Source: Obelidium mucronatum
Lineage: Eukaryota; Chytridiomycota; Chytridiomycetes; Chytridiales; Chytriomycetaceae
NCBI GenBank assembly: GCA_025765595.1
Contig: JAIVFH010000460.1
Span: forward strand, 1 to 18,974
Direction: 5' to 3'
Length of the DNA stretch: 18,974 nucleotides
Below, in pieces: positions 1 to 7,942 of this stretch; within the stretch, counting starts at the first letter, position 1; each line of letters opens with the position of its first letter. The position numbers and the translations under genes are program-made. The notes under the pieces were generated by a model. That model saw only the letters and a program-made list of their open reading frames with translations. It was not told the DNA's origin and made no database searches.

Positions 1-42
1 TGCATCCGTCTCAAAATCAAGATTGACTCTCGCTCGCCGCAA

Positions 43-3000
43 CTAATTCACCATTTTCGTTTTCAGAGTTTGCAACTTCTTCTTCCAGTCATCGCCAGCA
101 ACAACTACAACATTCACATCAGCAACATTATCTACATCCGCATTCTCATTATCAGCATTCTCATCCGCAAATTCTTCAACTGAAACTCCAGACAACAAAC
201 TGGTAGAAGGACTTGATGGAACACCATCCATTAACTCAATGGCAAGCTACTGCCAGTAACCATTTGACCGTCATCCACCTTTTGTTTCTTGCTTGAAACT
301 CATTTGCATCTTGATCGGTTCCACCATCACTTCCGTCCTCACTATCAGTACCAAAAACATCGCGCCCCCGCTTCACTCCTACACCTGTAAATCCCGTGAA
401 TCCACCTTTGTTACTTTCAAATTCGCACCCCTTCTTCTTGGCAAATCCACTATAAACACTCAATCTCTCTTGAACCCTCACCTCCTCCTCCTCCTCCTCC
501 ACCTCCTCTTTCTTCCCATCATCAATTAAAGCAACAGCAACATCCTCACCAACCCCCCTCTCCCGATCCAACCCCTCCTGAATCATACAAACCTCCTTCA
601 AAAACCCATATACAATCCACGCATGCGAGTTGGTCCCTTCCACAAGAATCCCAACAGACTTACACGTCCCATTCACTTTAAACACTGTATGCAACACCCC
701 GACCCCATTCATTTGGTCAAAAACAATCTCAATAATATAAGCCGCCTTACTGCCACCGGCACCGCCACTCCCACTACGAAGCATCATCGGAGTCACCCAC
801 CCCAACCCAGCTTCACACCTCTTTGGCGGATACACTTTACAAAACCGTGGGCCCACGGGATACTGAAACAATACATTGTCTGTAAGCACATCTTTACACG
901 TCAAGAAAACGTGCTCTTGATTCGCCAGGTCTTGCAACAGGTCCAACGGATGCGAATCTAGCGTCATGGCTTTTTTCAAGTTGCTCACACGCGCTTTGGT
1001 TGCTTTTAGGTTGCATTCAACGAGTATTTCACTGGTGGTTGGGCAAATGGTTCCATTTCGGGTCCGTGCTTCGCGGTTACAGAGACTCGGGAAGTGTGCC
1101 GCAGACAACTTGAAGGGTTTCTGGGTTTCATTGGAAAGTTCAACAACAGGTGCTGATTTCAGGATAAAGTCAGTGTCTTCTGTAGCTTCCTTTGCAGCCT
1201 ATCCAATCAACATACCCCCAAAATTAATAATAACACAAGATACAAAAATAATACAACAAACAAACCTTATACATATCCGTCGCACCCCCCACATTCACAC
1301 CACCCCTCCTCTCCCTTCTCAAAACACAAACCATATCCCTCTCCAAATCCAACTTTTGCTGCGCCAAAAACGCCTCCTCCAAAAAAGAATACACTTTATA
1401 CATCCAACTCCGAGAATTGGATCCAACCGGCCTCGCCGGCATCCGAATCATATACTTTTTCTTTGGTTCATCTCGCTGCACAAACGCTGGCCGCCCCTGA
1501 TCATCATCCCCACAAGTCCCACCCCCAACACTCGCGAAAAACTCAACATCAATCACCCAGAAATCATTCACAGCCCGCAAGGTATCCAGCCGCGGCTGCG
1601 AGAACCGGCAGAACCGGGGTCCTATCGGATGTTCGAATACACATGTGTTTTTGGTGTTTGAAACGGCTGTGAGCCACCAATTGCCTTGGTTTCTAAATTC
1701 ATATTGCTCTGGCTGATGCTGCTGCTCCGTGCGACCCTGCGGCGCCAATCTCCGCAAAGACGTGTATAAATCACATGGGGCAATAAACCCTGCATGTTCA
1801 TCATCCAACTGAATCCGTGTAACCGTCGCGTCCTCACCCCCGTCCTCCCCAGCAGCAGCCTTCACCCGCGCTTCAAATTCAGAAACATGTTCAACAGTAT
1901 ACGCAACTTCCGTTGGAACCGTCAAAATCCGTAAAGGTGCATCTTCCACAAGAACCGTGGACCCATAAAATGTGGTTGCCGCAGCAGGTGGACGTAACCT
2001 TGGAATTTGTCCAACACATGAATCACATTTGGAATCAGCAAGTGGGAATCGCTCATTTTTTGTGGATATCGATTCTGATCCTGCGGATCGGCTTCTTTGG
2101 TGGTGGCGTGATTCCAAGCTTTCACTCGTTTCATAACTATTCTCTTCTCTACTGGACGCTAGAGATGTGGCTGATTTCTTGAGCAACAATGGCATGGGCT
2201 AACACAAAGATACATAAGCTAAGAAATTAAAAAAAAAAAACATAGGAACAAAGAAATACTCTCACATACTTTTTTTGAGTACATGGAATCAAACGCAGAT
2301 TCACCAGAATTCTATAGCATATTTGGTTAGAAAATATGAATTCCCATGTCATGGGGTTTTTTTAATATACCGAAATCCCATCACCAGAGTTGAGAAGCCT
2401 GCTTTGATATCCAAAACCTCCTGTCTGAAAGTGAAATGATTTGTGCTTATTATTGGGCTACCCCACCATTAGGAAAAAAAAATAGAATAATACCTGAACA
2501 GTACTCGGCTTCGAAGAAGAAGGACCGCCCTAATCAAAAAAGAAAAAATTGTACAGTTTTAACTATATCCCGAAAAAAAAACCTTCCTTGCGCTCTGCTT
2601 TCTTTACCACAGTTATGTTGTGCCCAAATCCAGAAATCCCACCGCCATTCATCAAGCCAGTAGTTTTGCTCCTTGCATCATCATTTACGGACGCGTTTCC
2701 AACATTGATCGTTGTTGCCTAACCCAAAACAAAAAAAAATGAGAAAAATTTTCTTAAAGGCAAGACAGGTGCGCCACTCAACTGGAGTTTTGTCCAAAAT
2801 CGGCAGATTTGGAGCAAAGTGGATAGCTTGCGGCTTATGCAATAATGTCTGTTGCTGATGCTGCTGTTGTTGCTGCTGTTGTTCGAGGTCCTGCTGCTGT
2901 TGTCGGCACAAAATTTCAACGGAGCCACCACTCGATTCACTCAATCCACTGTTACTTTTCGAACAAAATGGAACGGAATGATTGTTTTCAGCTCGTGTGG

Positions 3001-4112
3001 TGTTGGAATGCGTTGAGTTGTTGTTGCTGCTGCGTATTTCGTTTTGAAAAAAAGCACCAAACGTCGGCGCAGGCTGAAAAAAGGTGAACGAAGACTGTTG
3101 ATGTTGCTCTTCTTGTGGCTGCTGAGTCAGTTTCTGTTGTTCCTCTTGCTGTTGGTGAAGCAGCTGTAGTTGCCGTGGGTTTTGCAAAACAATGGCACTG
3201 TCCGCCCTACCAAACGAAACCGGGACAGTTCCACCCACGATACCAGTGGCGCCACGCCCAAAGAAGTCACCACCACCACTACTACTACCAATAGATAATC
3301 CTGATGAAGAAGATTGATTTGGTACAGCAGCAGCATCAGCAACGACACCCACACCAGTTCCAATAACACAAGCGTCCCTCTCCCTGCTGTTACTCTTTTC
3401 TCTTCTCGCCTCATTTCTCAGCTGCTGCATTTCCATTTTCAAGTCCCTCATTTCATCTCTCATACCATCCACCTCTTGTCTAGAAACGCGATGCAGATTG
3501 CCATCGTTACCGATACCACTACTACTTCTTATACCGTCACCAGCTTGACCAAAAAAACCCACTGCATTACCACGTCCCCCAGTATTCCTGTCACCACCTA
3601 AACGCAACAACATTGCTTCCTTCAACCCTTCCACTTGACTACACACAACGCGTCGCACCGCATCCTCCGACTCACGGAACCGCGTCTCCAAAACGGATTG
3701 CAAGTCACGCGTCAGATCAGGTCGGAGGTGGACGAGGTGGGTGCCGATTGTCGTTGTGCTTGTGGTGAGGGCGTGGACAATGGATGTGAGTGATTGGACT
3801 TTTTTTTTTGGTTGAAATTTTTTGGGTTTAGTGATTTTGTGGTTGGTTGGTTTGGTGGTTGGTTGGTTGGTTGGTATTTTCGGACTTTTTTTTTTTTTTT
3901 TTTTTTGGTTGAATTACCTTGTTGTTCGAGAAACGTTATTCGCTTTTGTTGTTCTTGATTGTGGTTGTGGTGGTATGAATCGAGGTTATTATTATCATTG
4001 CTGAGAGAGAGAAAAGATGTTTTTTTCAGTTAGTGTTGAGAGTTGTGTAGCAGTAAGTGTTGTCTCACCTTACTGCCATCAGCTGCTGCCTGTTGAATCC
4101 GTTTCCGTCCAT
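43..4112 (-). CDS. Ten-exon gene: coiled-coil, Gln-rich protein with two tandem FYR-like domains
   Basis: Predicted joins, minus strand: 4112-4069, 4000-3918, 3798-2783, 2718-2608, 2529-2494, 2424-2371, 2311-2270, 2198-1266, 1198-279 and 199-43. Every junction is GT-AG and keeps frame, giving about 1131 residues. The start is the ATG in context GCCATGG. Residues 30-60 and 148-177 look like coiled coils. Gln tracts lie near 252-277 and 341-359, and much of the rest is low complexity. Two related domains follow, at about 649-743 and 882-988. Both contain F-x-[HY]-P-[IV]-G-P-R-F-C-[RK], and later S-x-x-W, Y-x-F-L-x-E and L-D-x-E-R. The PVG block and the later Ser-x-x-Trp helix recall the FYRN and FYRC halves of the FYR module of chromatin proteins; this assignment is inference. 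The last junction is the weakest: without it the frame stops at 236. The C-terminus from exon 10 is Asp/Asn-rich. A nuclear role is possible but unproven. Confidence 0.7.
279..1198 (-). other. Exon 9, carrying FYR-like domain copy B
   Basis: This exon encodes residues 774-1079. The second domain copy starts near residue 882 with FQYPVGPRFCKVYPP, the copy closest to the FYRN pattern. A strand YIIEIVFDQ and then a FYRC-like EGTNSHAWIVYGFLKEV follow. A Glu tract lies after it. The exon is assumed to splice at AAAAG|GTGGAT to 199; otherwise it runs to a TGA at 238-236 and ends in an unremarkable short tail. Confidence 0.6.
1266..2198 (-). other. Exon 8, carrying FYR-like domain copy A
   Basis: This exon encodes residues 463-773. 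After a Ser/Arg-rich stretch comes the first copy of the repeated domain, with HPIGPRFCRF near residue 652, a Trp/Val/Ile-rich strand (FWVIDVEFF), and then NSRSWMYKVYSFLEEA. An insert rich in Gly, Asp and Lys separates the two halves. Frame continues into exon 9 through AAG|GTTTGT...GATAG|GCT, a 67-nt intron (1199-1265). Confidence 0.7.
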
Positions 4113-4705
4113 GGCTTTGTTGTTTTTTTTTGTGTACTGTTATGAGCGCTTTGTGCCAATGCGTATGAATTTGAAGTGCGTTGAATAAATATGTTGAATG
4201 CAAGTTTGTTGTTTTTTTTTTTGTTGCGATGTGAATAAGAGTAGTTTCGGACAACGATAAATAATTTTTATTCAAAAATAAATAAATACAAACGTGAAAG
4301 ACAAGAAACCCTCATAAAAAGCAAGACTTACCATTTTCATCTAGGAAGGAAAGAAAAAAAAACTTAATAGTCAAAGAAAAAAAAATATCTTCTTCACAAA
4401 TTCAACCATGGCCAATTAGCTTTGCTGGTTAGACAAAAGCGAAAGGTAGGTTGAAAAGGAAGAAATTTTAAATAGTAGAAACAAGAAAGCCTCCCTCCTC
4501 TTTTTTAAGATAAAAGAGAGGTTGGTGTTTCACCCGTTTATTTTTTTAGTACAAAAAAGTGAGACAAGAAAAAACAGGCATTCAAGTAGTAGTAGAGATG
4601 AGAGAGGAGTAGGAAATAGAAAGAGAGAGACTGTAGAACAATTCGCAGATTCTAAAAAAATAGCCACTCTGCCCGCCTTCCCAACAAATATCCCAAAAGA
4701 GATTT
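4113..4705. other. Intergenic: RPL12 3'UTR and upstream region of the FYR-like gene
   Basis: No substantial reading frame is supported on either strand. The RPL12 side has an AATAAA-type signal on the minus strand at 4537-4542. The side nearer 4112 is A/T-rich with several poly(A)/poly(T) runs. It also holds splice-like signals on the minus strand: a pyrimidine-rich acceptor ending at 4341 and a GTAAGT donor starting at 4331, nine bases apart (see findings). Confidence 0.6.
4537..4542 (-). terminator. Probable poly(A) signal of RPL12
   Basis: AATAAA on the minus strand, about 165 nt after the RPL12 stop codon. It is the only exact match seen between the stop and the next gene's promoter region, apart from A/T-rich sequence nearer 4200-4280. 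The assignment rests on position and motif only. Confidence 0.4.
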
Positions 4706-5203
4706 TTAGTTTTCTGGGACTTCAATCTCACCAGATTGAACCTTCTCAGAAATGTCTTGTGGAGACTGACCGTCAACAGTGCAACCAACAGAGAAAGCTG
4801 TTCCCAAAATCTCTCTGACAGTACCCTTGAACTCCTTGGCCATGGACTTGGCACGCATCTTTCTGGCGATTTCAATAATGTTGTCCAAAGAAACGTTTCC
4901 AGAGTGCTTGATGTTCTTCTCCTTCTTTCTGTCTCTTGGTGGCTCCTTCAAGGCCTTGATAACCAAAGAAGAGGCAGATGGGACAACTTCAATCTGGGCT
5001 TGACGGTTCTGGACAATCAACTTGACAGTGATACGGAGACCCTTCCATTCCTGGGTGGCCTTGGCGATATCGTCACCAACCTTCTTGGGGGAGAGACCAA
5101 GAGGACCAATCTTGGGGGCCAAGGCGGAACCTCCGGCAACTTCTCCTCCGGTGGCACGGAGCATGACGATCTTGACTTCAGATGGATCAAACTTTGGTGG
5201 CAT
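4706..5203 (-). CDS. RPL12: 60S ribosomal protein L12 (uL11)
   Basis: A single coding exon of 165 residues, the usual length for eukaryotic L12. The protein starts [11 protein letters not shown]. It has the uL11 N-terminal domain with a GG-rich segment and [19 protein letters not shown], then the C-terminal rRNA-binding domain with the Lys/Arg-rich helix and [19 protein letters not shown]. In the family this protein binds the GTPase-associated centre of the large-subunit rRNA with the uL10 stalk base. The frame stays open for 92 codons upstream of this ATG, but that stretch has no family similarity. It is better explained as a 5'UTR intron, because the conserved protein begins exactly at MPPK. 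Confidence 0.97.
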   Translation of the reverse strand: MPPKFDPSEVKIVMLRATGGEVAGGSALAPKIGPLGLSPKKVGDDIAKATQEWKGLRITVKLIVQNRQAQIEVVPSASSLVIKALKEPPRDRKKEKNIKHSGNVSLDNIIEIARKMRAKSMAKEFKGTVREILGTAFSVGCTVDGQSPQDISEKVQSGEIEVPEN

Positions 5204-5204
5204 T

Positions 5205-5431
5205 CTGTTGACTGTATGGTTGTTTTGGTTGTTGTTAGACCTTTGGTTTGCAGTTGGTTTGGGTTTGAAGTGCATGCTGCATCTCAAGGTAGAGCGTCTT
5301 TTCATCCATCCGACGTCATTTGGGATGCATCCACAGCATCTTGAAGCAGACGCAACGATCCAATCCAGAGTTGGTGCTGATGGGACACGGCGTGGTGTCG
5401 TTGGGATGGACGGGTGGCATTGAGTACATAC
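5205..5431 (-). other. Probable 5'UTR intron of RPL12
   Basis: On the minus strand a strong donor, AAAC|GTATGTAC, lies at 5431. A CTAAC branch-like site in GTCTAACAAC is followed by CATACAG and then CAACAG directly before the ATG. Removing 5431-5205 would join the leader to within one base of the start codon; the CATACAG acceptor (ending 5212) is an alternative. Introns at or just before the start codon are common in fungal ribosomal protein genes. This is prediction only. Confidence 0.55.
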
Positions 5432-5770
5432 GTTTTTTGTCTGAGAAGTTTCTAAATCTTCGTTTTGGACTTTACTCAAACAACAACCTCAGCATACTCA
5501 ATACTTTATGTCTTTTTTTCAGCTTTTTTAGCTTGGTTTTAAATAAAAAAGAAAAGAGGTGTAGCAATAGTGAAGTGATACACTGGCATAGAAAAAAACT
5601 GAATGCGATCTGGACGGCGTGAGGCAGTAGGATCGATAAAAAGCAGACAATGTACCGATCGATTGTGGTTGACGAGAAAAGATGAAACAAACGAATCACC
5701 GTATTTATTTTATTTGTTCTCTCTTTTCTTTTTTCCTTCTTTATTTTATTTTTCATCAACATCATCACAC
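5432..5770. promoter_or_regulatory. Divergent promoter region between RPL12 and the uL10-family gene
   Basis: The two ribosomal protein genes are transcribed away from each other, with 567 nt between start codons. After allowing for the likely RPL12 5'UTR intron, about 340 nt remain for both promoters and leaders. The stretch is A/T-rich with T tracts near 5510-5530 and 5700-5760, and it has two GATCGAT-like words near 5632 and 5657. I cannot name a transcription factor site with confidence. Confidence 0.5.
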
Positions 5771-6427
5771 ATGACACTCACGGCAGCAGCACTGCGGGCG
5801 CCCCCGTTCACGGCGGCGGAAGCAGCGGCAGCATTCGCACGGGCGAAGCGGTCGCAGAACGGCAACGCGGTGTCTGTCGCCAAGACGTTCTACTACGAGA
5901 CGTACCGCCGCATGCTCGCGTCGACGGGTGCGCTGTGCGTGGTGCAGAACAACAACCTCAGCGCGGCAGAGTTCAAGGGGCTCAAGGCGGCGCTGGCGGC
6001 GCACGGACTCGTGGCGACGCAGGTGCGCAACAGCGTGTTTGCGGCGGCGGCGCGCGACGAGCTGCCGAAGAATGTCGACGTGAAGCGGCTAAGGCGCCTG
6101 TTTGTCGGCCCGTCGCTGGTTGTGTTTTCTTCTTCTGTTTCGACTGAAGAAAACACGCTCGCCACCCTCGCCCGCGCCCTCGCAAGCGCCGAAAACAACA
6201 GCGGCAAAAAAGACAAAAAACTGCTCGTCGCCGGCGCGCTGCTCGAACGCGTCCACGTGCTCAGCGCCGACCAGGCTGCGAAAGTCGCCGCGCTGCCGCC
6301 AAAGTCAAGTCTGCGTGCCGAACTCGTGGGTCTGCTGTCGGCGCCCGCCGCCAATTTGTCATCGCTGCTGGCCACTCAGCCGCAGACTCTCGTGCGCACC
6401 CTGGCTGCGAGATCTGAATCTGACTGA
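5771..6427 (+). CDS. uL10-family ribosomal protein, probably mitochondrial (L10m)
   Basis: Intronless, 218 residues. The pattern fits uL10: helix then CVVQNNNLSAAEFKGLKAAL (about 56-75), a QVRNSVF segment matching the family's KN-type stretch (84-90), the core LRRLFVGPSLVVFSS (107-121), then LSADQAAKVAALPPKSSLRAELVGLLSAP (164-192) and a final LVRTLAA helix. The family forms the base of the ribosomal stalk. Cytosolic P0 is about 310 residues with an acidic tail ending in a conserved motif; this protein lacks that tail and is bacterial-like in size, so a mitochondrial location is inferred. The N-terminus is Ala-rich with few acidic residues, compatible with import. Base composition is far more GC-rich than its neighbours. 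Confidence 0.75.
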   Translation: MTLTAAALRAPPFTAAEAAAAFARAKRSQNGNAVSVAKTFYYETYRRMLASTGALCVVQNNNLSAAEFKGLKAALAAHGLVATQVRNSVFAAAARDELPKNVDVKRLRRLFVGPSLVVFSSSVSTEENTLATLARALASAENNSGKKDKKLLVAGALLERVHVLSADQAAKVAALPPKSSLRAELVGLLSAPAANLSSLLATQPQTLVRTLAARSESD

Positions 6428-6488
6428 TTTATTCGGATTTAATCAAAAGCAAAAATAAAATAAAAAGTATAAAAAGTAAAAAATAAAA

Positions 6489-7746
6489 ATGATCACTTTC
6501 TCCACCGTCGCTGAACACCTCATCCCAAGTCTCAAAGACCTCAATGCTGAGATATTCCCAATCAAATACAATGACTCGTTCTACGACTCGGTCCTGGACA
6601 ATGCTTGCTTCTCCGTCATGGGTAAATGTTGTCTCTGTCTTGTCTGTCTCACTCGGACTCACCTTTATATCATACTTATGCCTGCCCTCACAAAAAGCGT
6701 TCGACTCGGAAAACTACAACAATGTTATTGGCGCAATCTGCTGTCGACGAGAATCGCATTGGATTCATCCTCAAAGTCCTCATCAGTCAATATTGCGCAG
6801 CAACAACAACAATATCCCTTTTGACCACAGCAGTTACTCTTCTTCCTCCTATTCCAGTCAATCTACAAGAAAAGACTCTCTTTACATCATGACTATCGGC
6901 GTTCTTGCTCCTTACAGGCGATTGGGAATTGGTAAAATGATATTGCCGGGACCATGTCCGCCAAAGGCGGTGATTCATTCTGCCTTCCATTCCTTCCTTC
7001 TTTCTTATATTACCACCATTATTCTAACACAATCAAAACAAACAACACATCAAGGCGGCCAACTCCTCCAAACCCTCATCAAAACTGCTCTCCAATCAAA
7101 CAAACAACAACACGGACAATCTCTCCATCTCTCAAGCCTCCAACTCCACGTCCAAATCACAAACTTGGAAGCGTTACTCTTTTACAAGAAACACGGGTTC
7201 AATGTCTCGCAACGCGTTGACGGGTATTACCGCTTGAATAAGGGCGTCGAACCCCCAGATGCGTACCTCCTTCTCTTGGACTTGGATTCCCTTTCGTCAT
7301 TACAATCACAATCGTCACAATCGCAATCGTCACAATCACAATCGTCAACATGCAATAGCAAGAACCAGGAACGGATTTGTATCGTTTGTGATGACGATGA
7401 GGCCTGTCAATGTGGTCTAGGACGATCTTATTCCAACAACAGTAATCGAAGCAATAATGTGCTTCAACAGTCTACTGCTACCTCTCATTCTCTGCCTTTA
7501 CACTTCACTCAACCTCAACCTCAACCTCAACCTCAAACCCAGTCATCATCTTCATCATCGAGGTTTCAACCATACACGGCCGCTCGTCAACCCCAGTGGT
7601 CTTTGTACCAAGATTCAAGTTACCACCACCATAATTCTAGTATTTCACCGTCTTCTTCATCATCCTCCACTCGAACTTATTCAACACTTTCCTCTTCTTC
7701 ACAACCACAACCAGTTTCGGGTAGCTGGGATCCACTTCCAGTGTAA
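6489..7746 (+). CDS. NAA50: NAA50-type N-alpha-acetyltransferase with long low-complexity tail
   Basis: Joins 6489-6621, 6698-6931 and 7055-7746 give 352 residues. Family NAA50 proteins are near 170 residues. The GNAT core is clear: IFPIKYNDSFYDSVL near residue 23, VIGAICCRRE at 54-63, LYIMTIGVLAPYRRLGIGG at 106-124 with the acetyl-CoA loop RRLGIG, then LHVQITNLEALLFYKKHGF and GYYRL...PPDAYLLL. These enzymes acetylate protein N-termini, often Met-Leu types, with the NatA complex. A Ser/Asn-rich insert (about 65-104) sits between two core strands. After residue 200 the tail has Gln-Ser and Pro-Gln repeats and a Cys cluster (C231, C234, C240, C242). Intron 2 has a clear CTAAC branch site; intron 1 ends in an A-rich acceptor. 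Confidence 0.9.
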
Positions 7747-7859
7747 ACACACGAGTCTTATCCAACATGTTTTTTTCTCTTTCCCATGATTGTATGTACG
7801 TACAAATTCTTGATTTGTATATTTGATGTACCATAAATATAAATATCCACATCTTCAAA

Positions 7860-7865
7860 AATAAA
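7860..7865 (+). terminator. Probable poly(A) signal of the NAA50 gene
   Basis: AATAAA within an AAATAAATAAAT run about 115 nt after the NAA50 stop codon. The gene converges with the minus-strand membrane protein gene ending at 7943, so only about 196 nt separate the two stop codons and the 3' ends may overlap. Confidence 0.45.
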
Positions 7866-7942
7866 TAAATACACAAAACTTTTTATAAATACACTTGTCG
7901 AAAAATAAAACAAAAGTCCAAGACCCCTCCCATCAAAATTTT

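Noticed and set aside
966..1661. 231-residue plus-strand open frame
   Set aside because: It is antisense to exons 8 and 9 of the FYR-like gene, crosses their intron, and encodes Pro/His/Thr-rich sequence without family features.
2681..2782. C-terminus of the Gln-rich frame read as a separate protein
   Set aside because: The frame runs into an intron (2719-2782) and ends in an odd Phe-rich tail. A GTTGAG...GTTAG splice continues the frame through five more exons.
4736..5344. 202-residue plus-strand open frame
   Set aside because: It is the antisense shadow of the highly conserved RPL12.
5204..5479. N-terminal extension of RPL12 by 92 residues
   Set aside because: No uL11 protein has it, and intron signals account for the stretch.
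7297..7350. CRISPR-like short repeats (caatcgtcacaatc words)
   Set aside because: They are in-frame Gln-Ser codon repeats in the NAA50 tail, with no spacers.
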